A stretch of DNA of 64,000 bases. Source: Microtetraspora glauca (GTDB lineage: Bacteria > Actinomycetota > Actinomycetes > Streptosporangiales > Streptosporangiaceae). Below are positions 41,481-50,037 of this stretch, piece after piece; position 1 is the first letter of the stretch, and each line of letters starts with the position of its first letter. A program made the translations under genes and the position numbers. The notes beneath the pieces are model-generated. The model did not search any database and was not told the origin of the DNA. It was given only the letters and a program-made list of their open reading frames with translations. The stretch is from the NCBI GenBank assembly GCA_001570385.1, contig BBYL01000008.1, positions 410,504 through 474,503 of the forward strand, read 5' to 3'.

Positions 41481-42137
41481 TCACCCCGCCCTGGACTGGA
41501 GAACGATCGCGATCTTCCCCATGGCGGCCTGACGCGCCAGAGCCGTACCGTCCGCGGCCGGAACGACGAGATCCACCACGATGAGCCCGTCGGCGTCCGG
41601 CTGGCCGACACGGTCGACGCGGGCGAGGTGATCCACGGAGACCCTGCCGCTCTGCCCCTCTTGAGTGCTGGACAGTACGGCGGTGGCCACGACGCGGTCG
41701 CCGGGCTGGATGCCACGGGCCGGAAGTTGGCTCGCCTTCAATGCCAGGGGAACGACGGCCTGATTCGGTCCGGGGGTGAGCGTGTCGGCCACTTGGTTGG
41801 GCGCGAGGAGGCTCCCGGCTCTCAGGTCCACTGCGGCCCTCTTGCCGATCACCGTGCTCTTGTCGGCGGCCTTCAGCGAGTGGACCGCCGGGTCAATGCC
41901 CATGGCCACGGTTCTCAGATCCTGCGCCTGGAGCTGCTGCCCGATGGGGACGTCACGGGTCATGACGAGCACGGGCGTCTGGTGGCCAGCGACGCCGTAC
42001 ACCTCCCAGGCGATGAGCGCGCCGAGTGCGGTCAACGCGACACTCGCCACGAGCATCAGCGGGCGACGCCTGCCCGGCAGCGGACGGAGGTGCGAGACGT
42101 GGCCCTGTTCCTTGTTCGGCGTGAGCCGGTGGAGCAT
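41481..42137 (-). CDS. SAF-domain protein, CpaB/RcpC-like, 218 aa
   Basis: ATG 42137 with AAGGGAT upstream. There is one N-terminal membrane helix (PLMLVASVALTALGALIAWE), then a SAF domain (VLVMTRDVPIGQQLQAQDLR, VIGKRAAVDLRAGSLLAPNQ) and a second beta domain (VVPLALKASQLPARGIQPGD). CpaB/RcpC proteins act in the periplasm or cell wall zone in Flp pilus assembly. Position between the secreted protein genes and the ParA-like gene fits the cluster order. Confidence 0.88.
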   Translation of the reverse strand: MLHRLTPNKEQGHVSHLRPLPGRRRPLMLVASVALTALGALIAWEVYGVAGHQTPVLVMTRDVPIGQQLQAQDLRTVAMGIDPAVHSLKAADKSTVIGKRAAVDLRAGSLLAPNQVADTLTPGPNQAVVPLALKASQLPARGIQPGDRVVATAVLSSTQEGQSGRVSVDHLARVDRVGQPDADGLIVVDLVVPAADGTALARQAAMGKIAIVLQSRAG

Positions 42138-42142
42138 TGGGG

Positions 42143-42994
42143 CTATCCCTTCGTGACGAGCGCCTGGGCTTCGACGACGCGGATCGGGAACGTGACCGAT
42201 CGGGTGATGGGTGGCAGCGTGCCGCCTGTTCCACCGGAGCCGTGCCAGGTGCCGCCCCAGGTCACGGTCACGGTGACCCGGTAGGCGCTGTTCGGGCGCG
42301 GATAGCGGTAGGAGCAGGTGGAAGTCTGCTCATCAGCGCTCCTGGCGGGGTCGTAGGCGGTCCCGGGACCGTCACAGGTGATCGTCTTGCCGTCGCCGGT
42401 GCTGACGGTCATCCGCTGCGGGGTCGCGGTAGCTTCGGCCCAGACGAGACCGGTGCGCAGCCGCTTTGACCTGGCCGTCCATTCGCCCTTGGCCAGGTAG
42501 AACCAGTGCGGGAGGCCGACGAGCCCTTCTTTGCCGCGTGGCGGGGCGGTGAGCGCTTTTGGCGGCGTGATCGGGATCAGCTTGTACGCCTCGCGGGCAA
42601 GCTGCTCTGGCGTGACCCCCGGGTCGAACTTTTTCGGGATCCAGATGACATCCCGGTACCCGTCCGAGCATTCGACCAGGTAGTAAGCACCTTTCCCGGA
42701 TGGCTCGTCGTTGGGATTGCTGCCGGGGTCGACGAATTCGAGGCCGCCGTTCTTCCGCCCGTCAACGGCCCAGGGTGTGTAGGAGCACGTAACCCCGGAG
42801 CCCTTGCCAGCTGGAGTAGCGGCCCCAGGCCGAGGCGCTTGCTTCCCAGAAATGATGTAACCGGCGTATTGGCCCGACACCTCGACGCCGTCGTCGTTTC
42901 CGAGGGAGACGAGGGCAAGCACGGCTACGAGGACGGAGCTCAGGCCGTAGGCGAGCAAGGCTCTTCCACCTGTTCCACCTTCGAGACCCGCCAC
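42143..42994 (-). CDS. Secreted or membrane-anchored hypothetical protein of Tad locus, 283 aa
   Basis: N-terminal signal anchor (ALLAYGLSSVLVAVLALVSL), then an extracytoplasmic domain with paired Cys (GVTCSYTPWAV, YYLVECSDGYRD, KTITCDGPGT, TSTCSYRYPRP) that likely form disulfides. A central helix EQLAREAYKLIPITPP is characteristic of a family I have seen beside actinobacterial Tad genes, but I cannot name it. GTG 42994 overlaps the upstream gene by 55 bp. A TTG at 42958 with GGTGGAAGAG upstream is an equally good start. Confidence 0.8.
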   Translation of the reverse strand: MAGLEGGTGGRALLAYGLSSVLVAVLALVSLGNDDGVEVSGQYAGYIISGKQAPRPGAATPAGKGSGVTCSYTPWAVDGRKNGGLEFVDPGSNPNDEPSGKGAYYLVECSDGYRDVIWIPKKFDPGVTPEQLAREAYKLIPITPPKALTAPPRGKEGLVGLPHWFYLAKGEWTARSKRLRTGLVWAEATATPQRMTVSTGDGKTITCDGPGTAYDPARSADEQTSTCSYRYPRPNSAYRVTVTVTWGGTWHGSGGTGGTLPPITRSVTFPIRVVEAQALVTKG

Positions 42995-43512
42995 GCGCCG
43001 TCCTGGCCCTTGAGGAGGGTGCCGATCAGATGTGTGCCGGTCGAACCGTGGGTGAGACGCTTCCCTGTCTTGTCGTCCACCTGGCCGGCCTTGCTGCCGT
43101 CCTGGCAGTCGTGCAGGGTCGCACGGTCCTCCTTAACCCGCACGTCGAACGTGTGGATCGCTGGGCCACCCCAGGTAACACGGCCTGTGGCGCGGAGCGC
43201 GGCAATCCCGCGGAGCATCCGGTTCAGCAACGGCTGGGTGGCCACGCGTTCGAGGATCGCCATGCGCTCCTCAGGCAGAGCCCGTTCGGCACGTTGGCCG
43301 GCTGGGTAGAGATCGCGGTACACGGCCACGACCGCTTCCTCGCCTGTTGAGGGGGCCGGTGTCTGGGTGGGAGTGGCGGAGGGCATCGTCGCACTGCGAT
43401 CCGGCGTAGGCGTGGCCTCACCCGCCTGGCAAGCGCTGACCGTCACAACTGCGACGAAGATCGCCCCTATCGGGAACGGCACCCATTTTGGACATGGCGA
43501 AACAACCCTCAC
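42940..43512 (-). CDS. Putative lipoprotein, first gene of Tad operon, 190 aa
   Basis: GTG 43512 with AAAGG upstream. The signal sequence GAIFVAVVTVSACQAG contains a lipobox (VSAC). A Pro/Thr-rich stretch follows (PTPDRSATMPSATPTQTPAP), a usual wall-spanning linker. The folded domain then reads AVVAVYRDLYPAGQRAERAL and ATGRVTWGGPAIHTFDVRV. It is similar to small secreted proteins that precede Tad genes. It is the most upstream member of the minus-strand operon, so the promoter should lie beyond 43512. Confidence 0.8.
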   Translation of the reverse strand: MRVVSPCPKWVPFPIGAIFVAVVTVSACQAGEATPTPDRSATMPSATPTQTPAPSTGEEAVVAVYRDLYPAGQRAERALPEERMAILERVATQPLLNRMLRGIAALRATGRVTWGGPAIHTFDVRVKEDRATLHDCQDGSKAGQVDDKTGKRLTHGSTGTHLIGTLLKGQDGAWRVSKVEQVEEPCSPTA

Positions 43513-43921
43513 TGACCAGCAACCTTTACCGAGAGGCAGTAGACAGTTACGTGAGGTCGTCAGATTAGTCGGCCCGCCGGGCCCGCCACCTACGTTTCAA
43601 GCAACAGATCCCTCACCCTCGCTCTACCCGTTGAGCTGGGCGAATGCATATTTGCGGCTATCTCCGCGAATAAGCGCTCTCTCGGTGACATTCGAGGTTT
43701 CAGCCCAACCGAACCTTCGAAGTCCCTCCGAACAAGGAGATGTGAGGCGGCAGTCTCGTCGCCTGGATCGGTTGAAAGGGCCCGGCGAGCCCTACTTCGC
43801 CTGCGCGCAGGGCTTCGGAATCGACCCCCAGGTGCGATCCCGCCGGACTCGCCGGGCGAAAGGCGCGACGGCGCGAGACCGCACCTCTGTCGCATCGTCG
43901 CGCCCGCTCAGAAGGCCTCTC
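43513..43921. other. Intergenic region upstream of the Tad operon
   Basis: No gene is supported. A frame at 43590-43895 on the minus strand has a low-complexity Arg/Ser product and no ribosome binding site. The segment 43617-43640 resembles a tRNA D-arm on the minus strand, but no other tRNA parts are present. The Tad promoter is probably near 43520-43620. Confidence 0.35.
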
Positions 43922-44212
43922 TCATAGGGGTCCGGCCTGGAAGACCTGATCGAAGCCCTGCATCCGTTCCCGGTACAGCGGCAAGATCAGGGAAGCGGCA
44001 CCGGCGGGATCGCTGGCCGAGTGGAGCTGCCAGCAGCGATCCGGCCCCGCCCATCGGTACACGCGCATCAGCCCCGTCCAGACGACGAGCCCAGGGGCGA
44101 GGCTGAGCATCGGATTACCGGAGTTCATCCGGAACACGTCCCTGTCCTCGGTGGGAATCTCCACGGCCTTCAGTTCGCGCCGGAGGTTCTCAATCGCCTC
44201 ATCTTTGATCAT
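43922..44212 (-). CDS. Hypothetical protein, 96 aa
   Basis: ATG 44212 overlaps the stop of the upstream gene (ATGA). It opens MIKDEAIENLRRELKAVEIP, with a strand-rich middle (PMLSLAPGLVVWTGLMRVYR) and a tail with DPAGAASLILPLYRERMQGF. It is a small single-domain protein of unknown function, encoded in a pair with the 90-aa gene and divergent from an HTH gene. This arrangement is common in Streptosporangiales. Confidence 0.7.
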   Translation of the reverse strand: MIKDEAIENLRRELKAVEIPTEDRDVFRMNSGNPMLSLAPGLVVWTGLMRVYRWAGPDRCWQLHSASDPAGAASLILPLYRERMQGFDQVFQAGPL

Positions 44213-44481
44213 GACGCCCCCGCCGTACGACTCCGCCGCACGCGGGAGACCGGCCGGACTCCCTGAGGCCGGACCGGTCGGACTCGGAAACAGCGCTCGA
44301 TCTCCCACGCCCGCTGCTCCAGTTGGGCAGCCGTACGCGACTCAATGTGTGGCGCGGCAGCGAGGTCGCGTGTCGCGGGCAGGGCCCAGAAGTGGCCGGT
44401 GTACCGGCCGTACCAAACGGTCCAGGACGGCAGCCGCACAGCGAGCAGCCGCACCGTCTGTTTCGCGTTCGTCTCGTCCAC
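44209..44481 (-). CDS. Hypothetical protein, 90 aa
   Basis: GTG 44481 preceded by GAGGA seven bases away; the frame to 44568 lacks one. The core reads QTVRLLAVRLPSWTVWYGRY then TGHFWALPATRDLA. An aliphatic helix (AAQLEQRAWEIERCFR) and an Arg-rich tail follow. The aromatic TGHFWALP block suggests a small beta fold. Coupled to the 96-aa gene. Unknown function. Confidence 0.65.
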   Translation of the reverse strand: MDETNAKQTVRLLAVRLPSWTVWYGRYTGHFWALPATRDLAAAPHIESRTAAQLEQRAWEIERCFRVRPVRPQGVRPVSRVRRSRTAGAS

Positions 44482-44609
44482 ACAGGTGTCCTCATCAATG
44501 CCGGTAATCGGATCGGTCCCAGTAGAACTGCCGCATACCTGCGCTGGGAGGATGACAATGAGGAGCACCGGCGGACACGGTTCGTGTTCGAGCGAGTGCG
44601 GAGGTCGAA

Positions 44610-45221
44610 ATGCCCGATTCTCCCCGATGGGTCAAACGGATCCGGGCTGGACGCAAGGCCCGGCGATGGGAGATCTACACCATGGCCCGCCGCCTTCGAG
44701 CCACCGCCGAGGGCAACGGACGCGATCTCCCCAATCACGAAGCACTCGTAAGGTCGATCCGCCGTTGGAAGTCGGGACAGATCAGTGTCCTCAGCGAGCG
44801 ATATCGGCTGGTGTTCTGCCAGGCATTCGGGCTGGAGGAAGAGGATCTCTTCGCTGAGACGGACGCTGCGATCGCAGCCGAGAGCAGCACGAACGGCGCC
44901 TTCATGCCAACGCTGGTGACCGCACAGGCCCCAGGTGCCACTCCTCGCGACCTGAGCGCGATGAGCGCCTTCCGCGGAGCAGACAGGCAGGTTGGAGGCG
45001 GGCACCTCCATCGGTCACCTGGAACGAGACGTCGTCCCTCGGGAGAAGTCCCCCGCGACTGGGAGATCGGCCGCCCGCTCGTCGTCGACTGGGTCTCCCC
45101 CACGGCCCTTGAGACGACTCCCTGGAGTTCATCTTCGACGGTGGGATCCTTGCCCCGGACCAGCTTGCATATCTCCAGATCGGAGGGCATGAGATCTCCG
45201 CAATCTGCTTCTGCGACTTAG
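44610..45221 (+). CDS. HTH-type regulator, C-terminally altered, 203 aa
   Basis: ATG 44610 with GGAGG six bases upstream. The first ~85 residues form an HTH regulator N-terminus (MARRLRATAEGNGRDLPNHE, ALVRSIRRWKSGQISVLSER, YRLVFCQAFGLEEEDLF). The block AMSAFRGADRQVGGGHLHRS matches the start of the helical sensor domain of such regulators. The reading frame then turns into Arg/Ser-rich sequence that looks out of frame, so the protein is probably truncated by a frameshift or deletion. The normal family length would be about 400 aa. Confidence 0.6.
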   Translation: MPDSPRWVKRIRAGRKARRWEIYTMARRLRATAEGNGRDLPNHEALVRSIRRWKSGQISVLSERYRLVFCQAFGLEEEDLFAETDAAIAAESSTNGAFMPTLVTAQAPGATPRDLSAMSAFRGADRQVGGGHLHRSPGTRRRPSGEVPRDWEIGRPLVVDWVSPTALETTPWSSSSTVGSLPRTSLHISRSEGMRSPQSASAT

Positions 45222-45295
45222 AGGAAGCTGCCAACCGCCTGCGCCCATACGTCCACCATCGGGTACGAGGAGGCGTAACGGGCGATTCGGGCTGA
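45123..45295 (+). pseudogene. Orphan C-terminal coding fragment
   Basis: The plus strand reads EFIFDGGILAPDQLAYLQIG, then ISAICFCDLEEAANRLRPYV, and stops at 45295. This has the look of a real protein C-terminus but has no start of its own and overlaps the altered end of the HTH gene in another frame. It is probably the remains of a deleted gene. Family not recognised. Confidence 0.35.
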
Positions 45296-45386
45296 TGGCC
45301 GCGAACGTGGAGGTGTCGTCGTTGCCCTGACATGGGCGTGGAGCCCCCGGTAGAAGCGGGTTTGAACACACTCCACTACCGTCGAA

Positions 45387-45920
45387 ATGCTCCGCGTGAT
45401 TGTCTATCGTGCCATCCTCGACATCCCTCGGCAAGCGGTTTCCTACGTTTCCAAGCTGCTGAAGGTCGAGCGTCGCCGCACGGGCACCAGGAAGGGCACC
45501 CGGACGCTGACCTGCTGGTGGCAGGCGGTCTACGCGCTGGTGTGGTTCCGCAACGGCGGCGACATCCGCCAACTCGGCCGCGGCTTCGGCCTGTCGCAGT
45601 CGACGTCCTACCGATACCTGGACGAAGTTATCGATGTCCTGGCAGAGCAGGCGCCCGAGTTGACGGACGCGTTGGACCATGCCGATCGCGACGGGATGCC
45701 GCACCTGATCATCGATGGGACGCTGACGGACATCGCCCGGGTCCGTGAGAAGAAGCTCGGTAAGAAGGGCAAGGTGATCGATGCATGGTTCTCCGGGAAG
45801 GCCCGCGCCTTCGCCGCCAACCTGCAAGCGATCTTCGCGCCGAACGGCTTCCCGTTATGGATATCCGAGGCGCTGCCTGGCTCGGTTCACGACATCACCA
45901 CCGCCCGTGAAGACGTCCTG
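45387..45920 (+). pseudogene. IS5-type (HARBI1-like) transposase, C-terminally truncated
   Basis: Reads AILDIPRQAVSYVSKLLKVE, then the HTH LGRGFGLSQSTSYRYLDEVI, and the DDE domain start LIIDGTLTDIAR ... HDITTARED. The final third, including the last catalytic acid, is missing. Homology ends about 45920, where unrelated sequence begins, so it was interrupted or deleted. ATG 45387 has no ribosome binding site; GTG 45396 is possible. It is related in design to the intact element at 62778, though clearly diverged. Confidence 0.8.
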
Positions 45921-46560
45921 GAGCGCGGGGAAGGGAATAGCCGAGACGGCACTCACCGGGCCCCTCCTCTACATCGCTGCGCATCGACGAAGTAGCGGCC
46001 CTTCCCTCACCGCCGGTTGTGTTGTCCGGTCGGCTCAAGCAGTACTACGGCCGCCTCCGACGCCCACCCGGCCAGCGATCCACTTCCCGGGTCCACCGGT
46101 TATAGGATGCCACGCTCCGGCGACACCCTTCCGCAGGTCACCGGGCCGGGGAGGGCCTCCCCAGTTCCCGCCGTCACTGTCGATGCGTTCCGCGCCCCAT
46201 ACGCCGGGGAGTCCTTGGCGGCTGCGCTTCCAGGCTCTACACCGCTTCCATGGCTTTCACCCCGATCTCGAAGGGCTCGGCTCTCCCTTGTCCCGCCCCG
46301 AAAGGCGGATGAGTAACGACGCCGCAGGCTTCGCGTCATGCTACGGACCGCATCGTCGCTCCCCCTGTTACAGGGCCTTTGACGCTGGGCTTCGACCCCG
46401 CCCGTTTCCAGACGAAGCCGCCAGCCTGCTACCGGGCCTCCTGGCAGCTACCCGGACCGGACTTCCACCGGCAAGCGACGACGAGCTTACGAACAACAAG
46501 ATCAGCCGCTACGTCACGGCTTCACCACCAACTGCGAACTCGGGTGGCGGGGCATCAGCA
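45921..46560 (-). mobile_element. Possible 5' part of a group II intron
   Basis: No codon-biased gene is seen. On the minus strand the sequence has intron-like structured segments, such as GGTGGTGAAGCCGTGACG, GGTGGAAGTCCGGTCCGGG and CGCCTTTCGGGGCGGGACAA, in an order resembling domain I to III of bacterial group II introns. There is no complete reverse transcriptase and no domain V. This is recognition by pattern only. The fragment abuts the truncated transposase. Confidence 0.35.
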
Positions 46561-46787
46561 CTGGGCACGGCTACGGCCGTTCGCCGAGGCCGTGGCCATC
46601 GACCGTGAGGCTGCTCAGCACCGCCGTGTCCCGGCCCGGACCGGCGTGGGCCACCAGGAAGGGCGTGCTCGCACGGCCGCCGACAGGGGCGAGGGCGGCC
46701 AGGGCGAGCAGGATGCCGAAGCCGAACGTCTGGGCGAGCTGCTTTACCAGGTGCGGCCGGCCAACACCCGTGCTCGCCGTGGCGTAG
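46561..46787. other. Unassigned segment after LysR gene
   Basis: The minus strand can be read as LAQTFGFGILLALAALAPVG, a hydrophobic stretch resembling the end of an MFS transporter. The plus strand is equally open with a charged product. Neither has a start, so I leave it unassigned. Confidence 0.25.
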
Positions 46788-47684
46788 TCAGAGTTGCTTA
46801 AGCTGACTGCGCAGCCAGACATGTTCTGGGTCCACCTCGTACGCGGGATGCCACCAGAAAGCCATCACGATGGGGTCAACGCTGAAAGGCGGCTCTACCA
46901 TGTGCAGGCCCGTACGGGCTCCGAGAGCGTCGATCAGGCGTTCCTGGATCAGAGCGACGCGCGGCGTGCCGCGGACACATAGAGGTATCGCGGTGAAGCT
47001 GTCGACCACGACTTGCACACGTGCTGCGATGACCGCCCAATCTCGTCGCTGCAGCCCGGCGGGAACCTCATTCGCGCCCTCGAACGCCGTTGCCCAGGGC
47101 AGATTGCACAGTTCGTCCAATGTCGGCTGTGAACTGACCGCGTCGTTGGCCTCATCGGCGATGATGACCCAACGATCCTCGAAGAGATCGAGATGCGGCA
47201 AGTCCTCGGGGAGAAATCCGTGCGGCGCGAGCAGTCCGTCTAGATCACGAGCTCGAACTTCTGGTGGGGACAGCGCCTCGAACGCGAGAGCGCAAAACTT
47301 CAGGCGAATATTCGGCCCCGATCGAGAGACGATGCCGCTCCACCTTGCGCCTACCACTCCGAGACCGTAGTCGGAGGCGACCACGGAGAACCGTCGGGTC
47401 GATTGGGCGGGGTCGAAAACGACGTGTGCGTTGAACAGGCGCTGCGCCGAGTCGAGAGCCTCTCCGACCAGTGGCCGCAGCCGGATCGCAAGTGGCGTCA
47501 GTTCGAGTCTGTTTCCATTGCGGCGCAGCAATTCATCACCGAAGTGCTTACGCAGCCGGGCAAGCGAGGCGGAGAGGGTCGGCTGTGTCAGGTTCAGTCG
47601 TTCCGCCGCTCGGGTCACATTGGCTTCCAGCAACAGCGCGTCCAGCGCCAGCATCAGATTGAGGTCCAGGTTGCCAAGGCTCAT
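46788..47684 (-). CDS. LysR-family transcriptional regulator (NodD-like), 298 aa
   Basis: ATG 47684 (MSLGNLDLNLMLALDALLLE) begins the standard N-terminal HTH (RAAERLNLTQPTLSASLARL then RKHFGDELL). The effector domain follows (RRFSVVASDYGLGVVGARWS, RDLDGLLAPHGFLPEDLPHL, VALIQERLIDALG). The upstream extension to 47816 is not conserved. It is clearly related to the LysR protein at 61410; both share VDGLL/LDGLL-x-PHG and FWWHP/LWWHP motifs. Together they bracket the catabolic genes. The inducer is probably an aromatic acid, by family analogy. Confidence 0.92.
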   Translation of the reverse strand: MSLGNLDLNLMLALDALLLEANVTRAAERLNLTQPTLSASLARLRKHFGDELLRRNGNRLELTPLAIRLRPLVGEALDSAQRLFNAHVVFDPAQSTRRFSVVASDYGLGVVGARWSGIVSRSGPNIRLKFCALAFEALSPPEVRARDLDGLLAPHGFLPEDLPHLDLFEDRWVIIADEANDAVSSQPTLDELCNLPWATAFEGANEVPAGLQRRDWAVIAARVQVVVDSFTAIPLCVRGTPRVALIQERLIDALGARTGLHMVEPPFSVDPIVMAFWWHPAYEVDPEHVWLRSQLKQL

Positions 47685-47926
47685 GCGGTGGCTCTCGGGG
47701 AATGGATGAGGCGTCATCCGTGAACAGGTGAGGGAAGTCGGATGCGGGCGAAACGGGGGTCCGTCGCTCGATGAACCGCAGGTATCGGCCACGTTACCGC
47801 AGGTCCAGCATGTCATTCACGGCATGGCTGGATGCCTGACGTCCGAAGGCAGGTACGGACTGGCGGTGCGCTCGCTGAGGCTGTGACAGGTGAAGCAGGC
47901 ACATGGCGACGTCTTCGCCTGGGCTC

Positions 47927-48346
47927 TCACGGTGGTGACCCGCTGCGCCACCGCGTGGGTGAGTCCACCCCTGTCGTGGACAAATGGTCTTCCGCCTGAC
48001 CGTCCACGTGTCGCTGGAGCGTTGTCTGCGTGCCCTCGGCGTCGTACGACGTGGTGCTGTCTCGCTTGATGTCTGTGCGCTTTGAAAGCAGGCCGGTGAG
48101 CTGGATCATGCATAGCGGGCTGTGCCTGGAGCGGCCCTCCAAGGGAAGGTGTGCCAGCGTGTACGCAACGCGCTGGTTGCGCTGAGCGGCCTTGTATGTG
48201 CGGGTGTAAGTGTACGCATGGATGTAGACGGTCAGTCCATCTGAGGTGCAGCGCATCGTCGAGGCGGCCGGGAAGCCATGCCGGGAGATGACCGCCAGTG
48301 CGCCGAGCTCCTGCTCGCGCAGCAACTCCGTCATGGCCTGCTCCAT
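47927..48346 (-). pseudogene. Pyridoxamine 5'-phosphate oxidase-like protein, probably truncated
   Basis: The first half fits the FMN-binding split barrel of the PPOX family: MEQAMTELLREQELGALAVI, then SRHGFPAASTMRCTSDGLTV and RNQRVAYTLAHLPLEGRSRH. After SPLCMIQLTG the sequence degenerates into Arg/Ser-rich residues, and the normal C-terminal helices are absent. The start is uncertain (ATG 48346 or GTG 48355). It is divergent from the MFS gene. Confidence 0.5.
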
Positions 48347-48774
48347 CTCCGACACGAGCGGCGGGATGACGGCATGGGTGTCTCTTTCGCGGATCGGCGT
48401 TAGTTGGTCACGAGCGGAAGCAGGACGGTGTGGACGAGTACCGGTTACGGGATGTTCTACTGGGCGGCTGTCCCGCAACACGTCTGCCGTAACCAGCGCC
48501 GAGCGGCTCGAAATGGCCGCCGTGGCCCCGCCATAAGAGCTCCCCGGGTTCACGCCGAAGCGAGGCGTCCACCCTGCGAGGACAGGGCTTCTTATTATCG
48601 CCAGAATGCCAGCCGTGAGGAAATCGGAATTATCGATATCTGATATCGGTGGCGTCTATGAGATAGACCTGGCGTGTTAACGGAAGATGTCCGTAATATT
48701 GCGCGAAATTCCCGGAGCGGTGCGACCGCACGCAGGTGCGCGACAATTGTTACCTCAGGTCTAAGGGGACCGAA
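48347..48774. other. Divergent intergenic region upstream of MFS transporter
   Basis: No intact gene. It contains the palindrome at 48634-48648 and a locally AT-rich stretch (48600-48670) likely to include the transporter promoter. The left part is probably lost N-terminal sequence of the PPOX-like gene. Confidence 0.4.
48634..48648. promoter_or_regulatory. Palindromic operator candidate upstream of MFS gene
   Basis: CGATATCTGATATCG is a perfect 7-1-7 palindrome 126 bp upstream of the transporter start. It is AT-rich in a GC-rich setting. The binding protein is unknown; a LysR or GntR-type regulator is possible. Confidence 0.45.
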
Positions 48775-50037
48775 TTGGCGGAGATCTCCCAACCCCTCGA
48801 ACAACCAGTGCAGGAGCCTGCGCCGAGGCCATCGCTGAAACTGCTCGCGCCGATGGCCGCCACCGCCCTCGGGCTCTGGATGATGGTGCTGACGCCGGTC
48901 ATCATCGTCCTGCCGCAGCGCGTGGGGGAGATGGCCCCCGGCGACAAGGCCAGTGTGCTGTCGGTCGTGCTCGGCCTTGGGGCCCTCGCGGCCCTGGTGT
49001 GCAATCCCGTCATCGGATGGCTCAGCGACCGAACCACCTCCAGGTGGGGCATGCGCCGGCCGTGGCTGCTCGGCACCGCCCTCGCCGCCGCCGTTGGATT
49101 GGCGCTCATCGGGTTGGCCACGAATCCTGCCACCTTGGTCGTCGGATGGTGTGTGACGGCGGGCGCCGCCAACGGCCTGATGGCGGTGCTGTTCGCCTTG
49201 CTGCCGGACCACGTCCCGCCGCAGCGTCGTGGACTTGTCTCCGGCGTCCTCGGGATGGCTCAGGCGATCGCCGCGCTGATCGGGGTGATCGTCGCCGGTT
49301 CGGCGCCGTTGCCGATAGCACTGTGCGTCCTTGGCGGATTTGCCGTTCTGGGTGCCATATGGCTGGTGCTGTGCGTGCCGGACCGCCGATCGGCCAAGGG
49401 CGACCGGCCGTCGTTCAGCCTGCGCGACTTGGCGCAGACGTTCTGGGTGAATCCCGTCCACCATCCCAACTTCGGCTGGGCCTGGCTGAACCGTTTCCTG
49501 ATCTTCATGTCGATCGCATCCATCGTCAACTATCAGCTGTACTACCTGGTCGACACCGTTGGCGTCACCGAGGGGCAGGCGACCCGGCTGATTCAGATCG
49601 TGACCGGCATTCAAACGGTGGTGATCTTCGCGGGCTCCTACTTTGCGGGATGGTTGTCCGACCGGCTGGGGCGACGCAGGAACTTCGTCTTCGTCTCGGC
49701 GCTTATCGCCGCCGTCGGACTGCTGAGCCTCGTGCTCTTCCGCAATGAGGCGGGGTTCGTGGTCGCGATGGCCTTGGTGGCCCTCGGCCAGGGTATGTAC
49801 TTCGCAGTCGATCTCGCTCTGGTCACCGAAGTCCTTCCCGACAGCGCCAAGGCGGCCGGCAAGGATCTGGGTGTGTTCAATTTGGCCAATCAGCTTCCCC
49901 AGTCCATCGCACCGGCTATCGCCCCGCTGTTCATCGCCATCGGCGGGGGGCACGATTACACCCTCTTGTACCTTGTCGGCACCGCGTACGCGGTTCTTGG
50001 CGCATTCGCCATCCTCCGCGTCCGCGGCGTGCGGTGA
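48775..50037 (+). CDS. MFS transporter, 420 aa
   Basis: TTG 48775 with AAGGGG six bases upstream; the frame to 48736 lacks a site. There are about twelve membrane helices. The MFS motif between helices 2 and 3 is present (NPVIGWLSDRTTSRWGMRRP) and again between 8 and 9 (YFAGWLSDRLGRRRNFVFVS). Repeated Gly/Ala helices (AQAIAALIGVIVAGSAPLPI) are typical. Likely imports the substrate or exports an intermediate of the adjacent catabolic pathway; specificity is not evident from the sequence. Confidence 0.9.
   Translation: MAEISQPLEQPVQEPAPRPSLKLLAPMAATALGLWMMVLTPVIIVLPQRVGEMAPGDKASVLSVVLGLGALAALVCNPVIGWLSDRTTSRWGMRRPWLLGTALAAAVGLALIGLATNPATLVVGWCVTAGAANGLMAVLFALLPDHVPPQRRGLVSGVLGMAQAIAALIGVIVAGSAPLPIALCVLGGFAVLGAIWLVLCVPDRRSAKGDRPSFSLRDLAQTFWVNPVHHPNFGWAWLNRFLIFMSIASIVNYQLYYLVDTVGVTEGQATRLIQIVTGIQTVVIFAGSYFAGWLSDRLGRRRNFVFVSALIAAVGLLSLVLFRNEAGFVVAMALVALGQGMYFAVDLALVTEVLPDSAKAAGKDLGVFNLANQLPQSIAPAIAPLFIAIGGGHDYTLLYLVGTAYAVLGAFAILRVRGVR

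Noticed and set aside
43617..43640. tRNA D-arm-like sequence on the minus strand (CAGCTCAACGGGTAGAGC)
   Set aside because: No anticodon stem, T-arm or matching acceptor could be paired; coincidence or a very old fragment.
45781..46608. Plus-strand 275-codon frame after the truncated transposase
   Set aside because: Pro/Arg/Ser-rich, no start signal, and the region looks like structured RNA on the other strand.
46571..46822. MFS-like C-terminal helix read on the minus strand
   Set aside because: Too short, no start, and the opposite strand is equally open.
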